A DNA stretch of 64,000 nt, from positions 55,656-119,655 of the forward strand of contig ONIH01000002.1 of assembly GCA_900317825.1 (NCBI GenBank), in the 5' to 3' direction. This document shows, one piece after another, positions 17,477-25,670 of the stretch. Under the pieces are notes generated by a model. That model made no database searches. It was not told where the DNA came from and saw nothing but the letters and a program-made list of their open reading frames with translations. The position numbers were made by a program, and so were the translations under genes. The DNA is from an uncultured Lachnospiraceae bacterium. GTDB lineage: Bacteria > Bacillota > Clostridia > Lachnospirales > Lachnospiraceae. Within the stretch, counting starts at the first letter, position 1, and each line of letters begins with the position of its first letter.

Positions 17477-17956
17477 ATGGATAAAAAGAATGAAGTAAAG
17501 CATAAAGACACTAACGTCGTAGAAGAAGAAAAGAAACAGTACATCATCTGCAGGATAGGTGATGAGCAGTATGGACTTGATATTTCATTCGTGGATAATA
17601 TAGTCCGTATGCAGAAGATTACCCGTGTACCGAAGGTCCAGTATTATTACATCGGCATCATAAATCTTCGTGGAGAAGTGGTGCCGGTCATGTCCGTCAG
17701 AAGAAAAATGGGACTTGGCGAGGACGAGGTAACGAACAAGTCACGTATCGTCATCCTCAAAATGGAGGAAGTCGGCTACGTGGGAATACTTGTAGATGAA
17801 GTCAAAGAAGTCATAGCTTTGGGCGAGTCTGAGATCAACAGAAATGTTAAGGCAAAGAAACAGGATAACGTATTCATAAACGGCATCGGAAAACACGATG
17901 ATAATCTGATCTCCATTTTTGATATCTCGGCTATAATCGACGATCCTAAAGCCTGA
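17477..17956 (+). CDS. cheW: Chemotaxis coupling protein CheW
   Basis: 159 residues: a charged N-terminal ~20 residues, then one CheW domain (YIICRIGDEQYGLDI at the start, INLRGEVVPVMSVRRKMG in the middle). It couples CheA to chemoreceptors. The start follows GGGGGTACCAA. It lies between cheA and cheC in the usual Gram-positive order. Confidence 0.95.
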   Translation: MDKKNEVKHKDTNVVEEEKKQYIICRIGDEQYGLDISFVDNIVRMQKITRVPKVQYYYIGIINLRGEVVPVMSVRRKMGLGEDEVTNKSRIVILKMEEVGYVGILVDEVKEVIALGESEINRNVKAKKQDNVFINGIGKHDDNLISIFDISAIIDDPKA

Positions 17957-17977
17957 TGACCCAGGGAAGTGATGTCT

Positions 17978-18598
17978 ATGGGAAAAATGACATTAGACCA
18001 GATAAATAAAATGTATCCGGATGTCCTGACCGAGATCGGAAATATCGGTGCCGGAAACGCTACCACTGCCATTGCCAATATGCTGAACCTGAAGATAAAC
18101 ATGAGCGTTCCGCATGTAGAACTGATGCCAGTGGAGCAGATAGGCTGTGCCATAGGTTCCGAGGATGAAGTCGTAGTCGGCATAATGCTCGCAGTCCAGA
18201 ATGATATTACCGGTTCGATGATGTTTCTGATGGATCTTCCTTCAGCACACCATCTGGTAAACAGACTGATGATGAGAGATCCGGACTATGATAAAGACTT
18301 CGACGAGATGGACATGTCCGCGATAAAAGAGATCGGCAATATCATAGCTGGCTCATATCTCTCGGCTCTGTCGGGTCTCACAAATATGAAGATAACTCCA
18401 TCTGTGCCTTATGTGGCTGTAGATATGGCAGGAGCCATACTTTCAGTCCCGGCTATCCAGTTCGGAATGGTCGGTGACAATGCTCTTATGATAAAGACAG
18501 AGATGGGTGATGACCTTGACATATCGGGTTATTACATTCTGATGCCAGAGGGCGATTCGTATCAGAAGATACTGAAGGCCCTAGGACTTCCGGTATAA
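17978..18598 (+). CDS. cheC: CheY-P phosphatase CheC
   Basis: About 206 residues. Two conserved phosphatase sites are present: TEIGNIGAGNA near the N-terminus and KEIGNIIAGS near residue 120, each with the Glu and Asn that attack CheY-P. CheC dephosphorylates CheY-P and is stimulated by CheD, which follows. Three in-frame starts are possible: GTG 17969, ATG 17972 and ATG 17978. I chose 17978 because AGGGA at 17963-17967 is then 10 bases away; the true start is uncertain by three codons. Confidence 0.92.
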   Translation: MGKMTLDQINKMYPDVLTEIGNIGAGNATTAIANMLNLKINMSVPHVELMPVEQIGCAIGSEDEVVVGIMLAVQNDITGSMMFLMDLPSAHHLVNRLMMRDPDYDKDFDEMDMSAIKEIGNIIAGSYLSALSGLTNMKITPSVPYVAVDMAGAILSVPAIQFGMVGDNALMIKTEMGDDLDISGYYILMPEGDSYQKILKALGLPV

Positions 18599-18611
18599 GG
18601 AGACTGATCAA

Positions 18612-19094
18612 GTGGGTGAAATGATAAAAGTCGGAATGGCTGACTTAAAAGTCTGTCGTGCTCCCGATAATCTGACTACGATCGGCCTTGGATCCTGTAT
18701 CGGAATCGCCATCTATGACCCGGTCACGAAGATAAGCGGACTTGCACATATCATGCTTCCGGACAGTACAGCTATTCGGAATAATTCAAATATAGCGAAG
18801 TTCGCTGACACCGGCATCAAGAAGCTGGTAGACGACATGATCAGGATGGGAGCATCCAAAAGCCGCCTTCGTGCCAAAATAGCCGGAGGAGCGAAGATGT
18901 TCGATATGGGCGGAGCTTCTGCTATAAATGTAGGCGACAGAAATGCCGCCGCCAGCCGTGAGATGTTAAAAAAGCTCGGCATACCGCTTATAGCTGAGGA
19001 CTGTGGAAAGAATTTCGGAAGAACCGTCGAGTTCTATAGTGAGAACGGAGATTTTCTTATAAAAGCGGTCGGAAAGACGCCGTATAAGATATGA
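18612..19094 (+). CDS. cheD: Chemoreceptor glutamine deamidase CheD
   Basis: 160 residues, the usual size. The catalytic Cys29 (GLGSCIG) and His46 (GLAHIMLP) are present. CheD deamidates receptor glutamines and binds CheC to raise its phosphatase activity. The start is GTG at 18612, nine bases after AAGGAG. The next gene overlaps its stop by 4 bases. Confidence 0.95.
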   Translation: MGEMIKVGMADLKVCRAPDNLTTIGLGSCIGIAIYDPVTKISGLAHIMLPDSTAIRNNSNIAKFADTGIKKLVDDMIRMGASKSRLRAKIAGGAKMFDMGGASAINVGDRNAAASREMLKKLGIPLIAEDCGKNFGRTVEFYSENGDFLIKAVGKTPYKI

Positions 19095-19408
19095 CAAGCG
19101 ATAAGAAAGACTATACTACACCGAATACCAGACCTATTCCCATTCTGATCACTCTGGCAGGCGCAGGCATCTCGTGCCTTGTCAGTATCTTAAAGCAGCT
19201 GTCATTTGGGGATTTTGTCTGGAAGCTGCTTACCACGGTGATCATATTCGGGATACTGGGAAGTCTTGTCCGGGTATTCCTCGATATGGGTTTCAAAGTC
19301 GATAAAAAAGAAGAAAAAGACGCCTCCGAAGCCGAAGATGAAGAGGCAGAGAAGCCATCCGATGATTCAGATGAAGAGTCTGATGACGAAAAACAAACAC
19401 AGGAGTAA
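19091..19408 (+). CDS. Small two-helix membrane protein with acidic tail, unknown function
   Basis: 105 residues. Two membrane segments (about 17-35 and 44-64) are followed by a strongly acidic tail from about residue 73 (Glu/Asp/Ser-rich). I do not recognise the family. It overlaps cheD by 4 bases (ATGA) and sits directly before the sigma-28 gene, so it is co-translated with chemotaxis proteins. A link to flagellar assembly or motor function is inferred from position only. Confidence 0.7.
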   Translation: MTSDKKDYTTPNTRPIPILITLAGAGISCLVSILKQLSFGDFVWKLLTTVIIFGILGSLVRVFLDMGFKVDKKEEKDASEAEDEEAEKPSDDSDEESDDEKQTQE

Positions 19409-19419
19409 GAGGATAGCTT

Positions 19420-20181
19420 ATGGCAGTGACCTTCGATTCTTCTCTCTGGGATGAATACGCTGCTAATCCTACACCAGCCCTGAGAGAGAAACTGATAATC
19501 GAATACTCTCCCCTGGTAAAAATAGTTGCCGGGAAGATGAGCATGTATCTCGGAAATAATGTAGAGTACGACGATCTTGTAAGCTACGGTATTTTCGGAC
19601 TGATAGATGCCATAGATAAATTCGATGTACATAAAGACGTAAAGTTCGAGACCTATGCCTCACTTCGTATAAAGGGAGCCATCCTGGACCAGATCAGAAA
19701 GATGGACTGGATCCCGCGTACCATAAGGCAGAGGCAGAGAGCTTTAGATACAGCCACTAAGGAGATATGGCAGAGAACGGGTCGTCAGCCCACTGATGAA
19801 GAACTGGCAGAAGAGTTGGGGATGACGGAGGACGAATACTATTCGTTTATATCTGCATTAAAGATCACGAACCTCGTATCTTTAAATGAATTCATGGAAG
19901 CCGGCGGAAACGAACCGGCCATGGATACGAAGAAAAACTCCTATTTTGAGCAGCCAGAGGAAAAGGTATCCAGGGAGGAGCTCAGCGCGAAGCTGAATGA
20001 CGCCCTCGGGGTATTGACAGATAGAGAGAAAAAAGTTATTTTACTTTATTATTATGAGGATCTAACCTTAAAGGAGATCAGTGAGGTCATGGATGTTTCA
20101 GAATCGAGGGTCTCACAGCTTCACACCAAGGCTCTGAAGAAGATGCGGAAGGTGTTAGGGAGTTACATGGAGTTTTTCTGA
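19420..20181 (+). CDS. fliA: Flagellar sigma factor sigma-28 (FliA/SigD)
   Basis: 253 residues of the sigma-70 family, FliA/WhiG group. Region 2 lies at about 25-95 (EYDDLVSYGIFGLIDAIDKF, then FETYASLRIKGAILDQIRK), region 3 at about 100-160 and region 4 at about 195-250 (LTLKEISEVMDVSESRVSQLH). It directs transcription of late flagellar genes such as flagellin and is normally held by FlgM until hook completion; flgM is not in the window. Called sigD in Bacillus. Confidence 0.95.
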   Translation: MAVTFDSSLWDEYAANPTPALREKLIIEYSPLVKIVAGKMSMYLGNNVEYDDLVSYGIFGLIDAIDKFDVHKDVKFETYASLRIKGAILDQIRKMDWIPRTIRQRQRALDTATKEIWQRTGRQPTDEELAEELGMTEDEYYSFISALKITNLVSLNEFMEAGGNEPAMDTKKNSYFEQPEEKVSREELSAKLNDALGVLTDREKKVILLYYYEDLTLKEISEVMDVSESRVSQLHTKALKKMRKVLGSYMEFF

Positions 20182-20196
20182 AGAAAGCAGGTTCAT

Positions 20197-21801
20197 ATGG
20201 CTAATGCATATATACAGCTTGTTCTTAAGGATGACAAAGCATATTCGAAATACGTTCCGCCAACAGATGGGGGTACAAACCTGGATATTTCCGATGCCTA
20301 CGAGTATATAAACGACCACGGAGTACATATCGATGATCTGGCAGCAGTGGCAGAGCAGATCGCAGATCCGACAAAGCCATCTGAGGTACTCGTGTCAGAT
20401 GACTGTCATATAATGGAATTCGGCGAGTCTATGTCGATAAAGGTATCCCTCGACCATATGAAGGTCACGGCTACTTTTGAACCGCCTTCATCTGGCGGCG
20501 CACTTCTGGGAACCAGGGATATCATAGGGGAGCTGAATAACAAAGGCATTATCTATGGCATCGATCAGGACGCCATTATAGAATTCGTAAACGACAGGCA
20601 TTATAATACGCCTTATATCCTTGCTAAAGGTGACCTTCCTGTTATCGGCCACGACGCAAAGATAGTCTATAATTTCAACACAAACCCGAGCCTTAAGCCG
20701 AAGATGCTAAGAGACGGTTCAGTAGACTTTAAGGATCTGAACACTATCTCGATGGTAAACGGAGGCGACCTGCTCGCTACCCTGATACCGGGTGATCCTG
20801 GAAAGAACGGAAAAGACATCTTCGGAAAGGAAATCCCAGTCCGCAAGGTAAAGGACGCGAAGCTCGACTACGGCGAGCATATAAAGCTCTCAGCAGATGG
20901 CAGATCCATCTATTCCGAGATTTACGGGCATGTCTCTCTGATAAATGGCAAAGTCACTGTACAGGATGAGTACCTGGTAAAATCCGATGTCGATAACTCC
21001 ACAGGGAACATCACCTATAACGGCAATGTCCACATCATGGGCTCTGTAAGGACTGGTTTTACCGTAAAGGCAGCTGCCGATATCATAGTGGACGGTGTAG
21101 TCGAGGGCGCGTACCTCGATGCCGGTGGCCAGATAATCGTCCGCCAGGGAATCCACGGCATGAACAAGGGCATGATCAAATGCAAGGGAGCTCTCATAGC
21201 TTCATTTATCGAGGGTGCCAGAGTATCTACTGATAACTACGTAGAGACAGGTTCAATCCTTTACAGCGATGTAAATGCAAAGGACGATGTCCGTGTCATG
21301 AATAAAAAAGGCTTCATAGCAGGTTCTTCGGTAAGAGCCGGAGGAAAGGTCGAATCAGTTACCATCGGTTCAGAGATGGGAGCTGCTACGAGGATAGAGG
21401 TAGGCATAGATCCGGCCAGAAAAGCCCGCTATAATCTGCTCCAGCGTCAGATACTTGATGAGTCAAAGCAGATAGAGAAGGCACGTCCTGTCATCGACAG
21501 CTACGATGAATTCGTAAAGAGCGGAAAGAAGCTCGACGATAAGAATATGAACTATCTGACTACAGTCCTCCAGAAGATAGACCAGCTTAAGGCAGACCTT
21601 AAGAAGCATCGTGAAGAATTTAACAGTCTTCACCAGGAGCTGCTTACGAGCAAGCATTCCAAGGTAGTGGTCCACAGACAGATATATCCGGGAGTCACTA
21701 TCACGATATCAGAGCTTTCGATCACTACAAAGGAAAACTATTCATGCGTTCAGTATGAAAAGAAAAACGGCGAGATAGTCAGAGGACAAGTCATCGCCTG
21801 A
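20197..21801 (+). CDS. FapA-like DUF342 polymer-type protein
   Basis: 534 residues. An N-terminal domain (about 1-190) is followed by the FapA/DUF342 beta-helical region (about 190-400, with repeated short strands such as GNVHIMGSVRTGFTVKA and GVVEGAYLDAGGQIIVRQG) and a C-terminal coiled-coil stretch (about 420-485). FapA-family proteins are linked to flagellar assembly and polar localisation in Vibrio and lie in flagellar operons of many Firmicutes. The exact role here is unknown. It follows sigma-28 after 15 bases. Confidence 0.82.
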   Translation: MANAYIQLVLKDDKAYSKYVPPTDGGTNLDISDAYEYINDHGVHIDDLAAVAEQIADPTKPSEVLVSDDCHIMEFGESMSIKVSLDHMKVTATFEPPSSGGALLGTRDIIGELNNKGIIYGIDQDAIIEFVNDRHYNTPYILAKGDLPVIGHDAKIVYNFNTNPSLKPKMLRDGSVDFKDLNTISMVNGGDLLATLIPGDPGKNGKDIFGKEIPVRKVKDAKLDYGEHIKLSADGRSIYSEIYGHVSLINGKVTVQDEYLVKSDVDNSTGNITYNGNVHIMGSVRTGFTVKAAADIIVDGVVEGAYLDAGGQIIVRQGIHGMNKGMIKCKGALIASFIEGARVSTDNYVETGSILYSDVNAKDDVRVMNKKGFIAGSSVRAGGKVESVTIGSEMGAATRIEVGIDPARKARYNLLQRQILDESKQIEKARPVIDSYDEFVKSGKKLDDKNMNYLTTVLQKIDQLKADLKKHREEFNSLHQELLTSKHSKVVVHRQIYPGVTITISELSITTKENYSCVQYEKKNGEIVRGQVIA

Positions 21802-21812
21802 AAGGATAGATT

Positions 21813-22139
21813 ATGCCGATAAATCCCGTTGCTTTTCAGGCCACGATTCAGAATACACAGGCCGTATCCGCCCAGAAGGGAGCAGATGATGCCAGACCTG
21901 CGATAAATCAGCAGAACCTGACAATCACAGTCTCAAAGGATGCTGAGCAGGCACAGCGTACTGTGGCAAAGAAAAGCGAGAGTGCAAAAGAAAGTGCCCT
22001 TGATCCGGACGGAAGCAACGGATCAGCTGCATTTTCCGATGGAAAAAATAAGAAAAAAAAGAAAGCAGAAATAGCAGAAGAGTCAGACGGCAGAGTCATT
22101 AAGAAAGGTGCCTTTGTCTCTTTTGATGTAAAGGTGTAA
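21813..22139 (+). CDS. Small flagellar-operon protein, unknown function
   Basis: 108 residues, start ATG 21813 with AAGGA upstream. The first ~60 residues are Gln/Ala/Lys-rich and probably disordered, a Lys-rich patch lies near residues 75-82, and the end (KKGAFVSFDVKV) looks like a beta strand. There is no signal peptide or membrane helix. I do not recognise it. Its context between FapA-like and SwrB-like proteins suggests a flagellar role. Confidence 0.65.
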   Translation: MPINPVAFQATIQNTQAVSAQKGADDARPAINQQNLTITVSKDAEQAQRTVAKKSESAKESALDPDGSNGSAAFSDGKNKKKKKAEIAEESDGRVIKKGAFVSFDVKV

Positions 22140-22143
22140 GTAA

Positions 22144-22980
22144 ATGTCAGGACTTGAGATTGGTCTTTTGATCATAGGTGCAGTATTTTTTGTGGGAAGC
22201 TTCTTTGTATCAGAGAAGCTTTCTTCGTCTGATATGGACGAGATAAAGGGCCTGAGCGAGGATGAGATGAAGGCTCTCCTTGACAGGAACTTAAAGGAGG
22301 CAGATGAGAAGCTCGACAAGGCACTTTCCGAAAAAATAGACGAAAAGACCGAGGAATTCGCGGCCGGAGCAGACAAAGAGACGAATAACCGTATCATGTC
22401 GATTGGCGAGTACGCAGATTCGGTGTTTGATTCGATGAGTAAGACTCACGATGAGATAGTTTTCCTGTATCAGATGCTAAATGACAAGCAGGAGCAGATG
22501 ACAAAGCTGACAAAGACCTTGGGCGAAGCAGAGTCTCATGTTCGTGAGCTTCTCACAGAAGCTGAGAGACAGAAGGACGCGCTGATAGAAGCCAGAAAAA
22601 CTCCGGTGCAGCCAGTTGCACCAGTTCCACGGGTACAGAAGGTCATAGAGCCTGTCCAGACGAAAACTGACATTTCAGCTTTTCCGCCACTTCCTGAAAC
22701 TCCAGAAACGGTAGATTCACAGCCATCTAAAGAGACTTCAGAAGAGAAGGCTGTCCTTTCAGACCTCAAGGCACAGGACGATACTCCTGCTCCTAAGAAG
22801 GAAGAAGCACCGGCAAAGCCAGAGGTCGAGCAGCCTGATTCAAAGCAGATCCGAGAGAAGATCCTCTCGATGTATCATCAGGGATATTCCCTTCTTGACA
22901 TAGCCAAAGAGACAGGAAAGGGTATGGGCGAGGTACAGATGATACTCGGGCTCTTCGATGAGAAAGACGAGGAGGCCTGA
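22144..22980 (+). CDS. SwrB-like membrane-anchored coiled-coil protein (DUF6115-type C-terminus)
   Basis: 278 residues. An N-terminal membrane helix (about 4-22) is followed by a long charged coiled coil (about 30-160), a Pro-rich linker (about 165-235) and a C-terminal helix-turn-helix-like module (REKILSMYHQGYSLLDIAKE, then a GMGEVQMILGL stretch). This architecture and its place between sigma-28 and rpsB match SwrB (YlxL) of Bacillus subtilis, which promotes flagellar export activation. Homology was judged by architecture and gene order, not by alignment. Confidence 0.65.
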   Translation: MSGLEIGLLIIGAVFFVGSFFVSEKLSSSDMDEIKGLSEDEMKALLDRNLKEADEKLDKALSEKIDEKTEEFAAGADKETNNRIMSIGEYADSVFDSMSKTHDEIVFLYQMLNDKQEQMTKLTKTLGEAESHVRELLTEAERQKDALIEARKTPVQPVAPVPRVQKVIEPVQTKTDISAFPPLPETPETVDSQPSKETSEEKAVLSDLKAQDDTPAPKKEEAPAKPEVEQPDSKQIREKILSMYHQGYSLLDIAKETGKGMGEVQMILGLFDEKDEEA

Positions 22981-22982
22981 GT

Positions 22983-23654
22983 ATGAAGAGAAAGTATTAT
23001 ATGCGAGGCCTCGGAGTGGGCATCATAGCGACGAGCCTTATCCTGATGCTCGGACTTTTCTTCTCGGGCCTTCCTATGACAGACGCTGCTGTAAAGAGGC
23101 GTGCAAGGGCTCTTGGAATGGTGGAGGCGAATGAGGCATCAGGCGATGCTTCAAGCCGTACCTTAAAGGAACTTCAGGAAGAACAGGAGAAAAAAGCCGG
23201 CTCTGACGCAAAGGTAAAGACTACGACTACTACGAACTCTGATGGCGATGTGACTACTGTGACCGAGAAAGAATCTGATCCGCTCGAAAAGAAAAAGGAT
23301 GGAAAGAATTCTTCGACAGATTCCTCATCAAAGGAAAACAGTTCTGACAGCAAATCGGAAAGCTCTTCATCGAAGAAGTCGTCAGATACTGAGAAGGCTA
23401 AGGAAAGCACCACTTCAAAAAAGAACACCGAAGACTCCGGTCAGAAGAAGAATATATCTATAACTATCACCGGAGGCGATTCATCACTTAGCGTCGGGAA
23501 GAAACTCCAGAGTGCCGGACTCGTTTCGTCGGCTAGCGCCTTTGATGACTATCTAGAGCAGAACGGTTATGACCATGTGATCCGCACCGGTACATTTTCT
23601 ATCGCCCAGGGCAGTTCATACAGGGACATCGCCAGGGAGATAACCAGCAGATAA
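22983..23654 (+). CDS. Membrane protein with only the LysM-like part of MltG/YceG
   Basis: 223 residues. A basic start and one membrane helix (about 12-32) are followed by a Ser/Lys/Asp-rich disordered spacer (about 50-155) and a C-terminal ~70-residue module. That module (LQSAGLVSSASAFDDYLEQ, RTGTFSIAQGSSYRDIARE) resembles the N-terminal LysM-like subdomain of the endolytic transglycosylase MltG. The catalytic YceG domain is absent, so no lytic activity is expected. It starts two bases after the SwrB-like gene (GGAGG site) and is the last gene before the rpsB promoter. Peptidoglycan binding is an inference. Confidence 0.65.
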   Translation: MKRKYYMRGLGVGIIATSLILMLGLFFSGLPMTDAAVKRRARALGMVEANEASGDASSRTLKELQEEQEKKAGSDAKVKTTTTTNSDGDVTTVTEKESDPLEKKKDGKNSSTDSSSKENSSDSKSESSSSKKSSDTEKAKESTTSKKNTEDSGQKKNISITITGGDSSLSVGKKLQSAGLVSSASAFDDYLEQNGYDHVIRTGTFSIAQGSSYRDIAREITSR

Positions 23655-23661
23655 TTTATAC

Positions 23662-23690
23662 TTGCATTTAATAAGAGCCTGTAGTATAAT
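23662..23690 (+). promoter_or_regulatory. rpsB promoter
   Basis: TTGCAT (23662-23667) and a perfect TATAAT (23685-23690) are spaced by 17 bp. The promoter lies just after the last flagellar-operon gene and gives rpsB its own transcription start near 23697. A 6-bp inverted repeat (GAGCCT 23675-23680 / AGGCTC 23696-23701) flanks the -10 box. Confidence 0.75.
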
Positions 23691-23705
23691 ACCATAGGCT
23701 CAGTT

Positions 23706-23733
23706 GAGAGGCTAGGGTGGCCTCTTTTATTTT
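23706..23733 (+). terminator. Terminator/attenuator-like hairpin in the rpsB leader
   Basis: A 7-bp stem (23706-23712 with 23720-23726, one G-T pair) and a 7-nt loop run into TTTATTTT. It lies about 10 bases after the likely start of rpsB transcription. It could stop read-through from the flagellar operon, act as an attenuator in the rpsB leader, or both. Confidence 0.5.
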
Positions 23734-23736
23734 GCA

Positions 23737-23799
23737 CAGCCGTTAATGCAGAGGATGGTGCCTTTTATGCAGAGGTTCCCGATGCAGTTGATTCGGCTG
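23737..23799 (+). ncRNA. Candidate structured leader of rpsB
   Basis: A 6-bp closing stem (CAGCCG 23737-23742 with CGGCTG 23794-23799) encloses three copies of ATGCAG (23746, 23767, 23782), the first two extended to ATGCAGAGG. An inner hairpin can form between about 23747-23754 and 23761-23771. Ribosomal protein genes often carry such autoregulatory leaders, and S2 control of rpsB is known in other bacteria. Assignment to a known RNA family could not be tested. Confidence 0.35.
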
Positions 23800-23825
23800 G
23801 ATGTATAACCATAGGAGGTATTTAA

Positions 23826-24563
23826 ATGAGCGTTATTTCAATGAAACAGTTACTCGAGGCAGGTGTCCACTTCGGTCATCAGACACGCAGATGGAACCCA
23901 AAAATGGCTCCGTACATCTACACAGAGAGAAACGGAATCCACATCATTGACCTTCAGAAGACAGTAGGTCTTGTTGATGAAGCTTACAAGGCTATTTTTG
24001 ATATCGTAGCACAGGGAGGAACTATCCTCTTCGTTGGTACAAAGAAGCAGGCCTCAGAGACGATCGCAGAGGAAGCTACTCGCTGCGGTATGTACTATGT
24101 AAATGAGAGATGGCTTGGCGGAATGCTCACAAACTTCCGTACCATCCGTTCCAGAATAGACCGTCTTAAGAAGATCGAGAAGATGTCAGAGGATGGCACT
24201 TTTGATCTCCTTCCGAAGAAGGAAGTAGCTAACCTTAAGAAAGAGCAGGAGAAGCTGACAAAGAACCTTGGCGGTATCAAGGATATGGACAGAATCCCTG
24301 ACGCTGTATTCGTAGTAGATCCTAAGAAGGAAGCTCTCTGCGTAAAGGAAGCTAACTCACTCGGACTTACAGTTATCGGAATCGCTGATACAAACTGTGA
24401 TCCTGACGAGCTTGACTACGTTATCCCAGGAAACGACGACGCTATCCGTGCCGTAAAGCTTATCGTCTCAAAGATGGCTGATGCCGTTATCGAGGCAAAG
24501 CAGGGCGAGGAAGCTCAGACACCTGATAAGGACGCAGCAGAGGCTGAGACTACTGAAGCTTAA
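23826..24563 (+). CDS. rpsB: 30S ribosomal protein S2
   Basis: 245 residues. It opens with [19 protein letters not shown], the S2 signature, and carries the [17 protein letters not shown] block and the [19 protein letters not shown] block. An acidic tail of ~20 residues closes it. S2 joins the small subunit late and supports S1/mRNA binding. The start has a strong AGGAGG site. It has its own promoter and heads the translation/envelope cluster. Confidence 0.97.
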   Translation: MSVISMKQLLEAGVHFGHQTRRWNPKMAPYIYTERNGIHIIDLQKTVGLVDEAYKAIFDIVAQGGTILFVGTKKQASETIAEEATRCGMYYVNERWLGGMLTNFRTIRSRIDRLKKIEKMSEDGTFDLLPKKEVANLKKEQEKLTKNLGGIKDMDRIPDAVFVVDPKKEALCVKEANSLGLTVIGIADTNCDPDELDYVIPGNDDAIRAVKLIVSKMADAVIEAKQGEEAQTPDKDAAEAETTEA

Positions 24564-24586
24564 TTCTATTTGGCGTATACAACGAG

Positions 24587-24650
24587 GCGGGGCAGGCCAG
24601 CACGTGTGGCCGAATGGACATGAGGCCGCGCGGAACTGACCGCTGCCCGC
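24587..24650 (+). ncRNA. Candidate structured RNA in the rpsB-tsf spacer
   Basis: The 108-base spacer is GC-rich against its surroundings and can fold into a three-way junction. P1 pairs 24587-24595 with 24643-24650 (bulged G24592). P2 pairs 24595-24599 with 24607-24611. P3 pairs 24630-24633 with 24640-24643. The tsf Shine-Dalgarno (24660-24664) lies just downstream. No T-run follows, so it is not a terminator. It may be a binding site for S2 or EF-Ts, or a processing site. It was folded by eye only. Confidence 0.4.
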
Positions 24651-24671
24651 ATGATTAGATAGGAGAATAAA

Positions 24672-25601
24672 ATGGCTGTAACAGCAAAAATGGTAAAGGA
24701 CCTTCGTGAGCAGACCGGCGCAGGAATGATGGACTGCAAGAAGGCACTTAGTGAGACAAATGGAGATATGGATGCTGCTGTAGAGTACCTTCGTAAGAAT
24801 GGCCAGGCAAAGGCTGAGAAGAAGGCTGACCGTATCGCAGCTGAAGGTCTTGTAGATGTAGTATCTGAGGGAAATACCGCTGCTATCGTAGAGGTTAACT
24901 CAGAGACAGATTTCGTAGCAAACAACGATAAGTTCAAGGGTTATGTCAGAGAAGTAGCCAATGCAGCACTTGCTACAAAGGCAGCTGACATCGATGCTTT
25001 CCTTGCTGACAAGTGGATCTCAGATCCTTCAAAGACTGTAAAGGAAGCTCTTGATGAAGAGATCGCTGTTATCGGTGAGAAGCTTTCTATCAGACGTTTC
25101 AAGAAGGTAACAGCTGAGAACGGACTTGTAGTTTCTTACATCCATGGTGGCGGAAGAATCGGTGTTGTTATAAACGCTGACTGCGCTAACCCTAACGACG
25201 ATGTAAAGGAAGCTCTTCACAACGTAGCTATGCAGATCGCTGCTCTTAACCCTAAGTACATCAGAGATTCAGATGTAGATCAGGAGTACTTAGACCACGA
25301 GACAGAGATCATCAAGGCTCAGATCGAGAATGATCCTAAGGAATCAGCTAAGCCGGATAAGGTAAAGGCTGGTATCGTAAAGGGGCGTCTGAACAAGGAG
25401 CTCAAGGAAGTCTGCCTTATGGATCAGGTATATGTAAAGGCTGAGGACGGAAAGCAGTCAGTAGCCAAGTATCTTGACCAGGTAGCAAAGGCTGCAGGAA
25501 CAGACCTTACTATTAAGGAGTTTGTACGTTTCGAGACTGGTGAAGGTCTTGAGAAGAGAAACGAGAACTTTGCTGAAGAAGTAGCAAAGCAGATGCAGTA
25601 A
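24672..25601 (+). CDS. tsf: Translation elongation factor Ts
   Basis: 309 residues. The N-terminal UBA-like domain (VKDLREQTGAGMMDCKKAL) is followed by the EF-Ts core with the NSETDFVANN motif that disrupts the nucleotide site of EF-Tu. It exchanges GDP on EF-Tu. The start follows TAGGAG. It is paired with rpsB as in most bacteria and closed by a strong terminator. Confidence 0.97.
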   Translation: MAVTAKMVKDLREQTGAGMMDCKKALSETNGDMDAAVEYLRKNGQAKAEKKADRIAAEGLVDVVSEGNTAAIVEVNSETDFVANNDKFKGYVREVANAALATKAADIDAFLADKWISDPSKTVKEALDEEIAVIGEKLSIRRFKKVTAENGLVVSYIHGGGRIGVVINADCANPNDDVKEALHNVAMQIAALNPKYIRDSDVDQEYLDHETEIIKAQIENDPKESAKPDKVKAGIVKGRLNKELKEVCLMDQVYVKAEDGKQSVAKYLDQVAKAAGTDLTIKEFVRFETGEGLEKRNENFAEEVAKQMQ

Positions 25602-25620
25602 TCATTTGATTTTTGTAAAG

Positions 25621-25663
25621 GCACTGGTATTACATAGTAGGTAGTATCAGTGTCTGTTTTTTT
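25621..25663 (+). terminator. Terminator after tsf
   Basis: A 13-bp stem (25621-25633 with 25641-25653, with G-T pairs) and a 7-nt loop are followed by CTG and seven T residues. It closes the rpsB-tsf unit just before the deacetylase gene. Confidence 0.85.
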
Positions 25664-25670
25664 AGAATAG

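Noticed and set aside
23697-23825. tRNA or tRNA-like element in the rpsB leader
   Set aside because: No cloverleaf with acceptor, anticodon and T arms could be formed.
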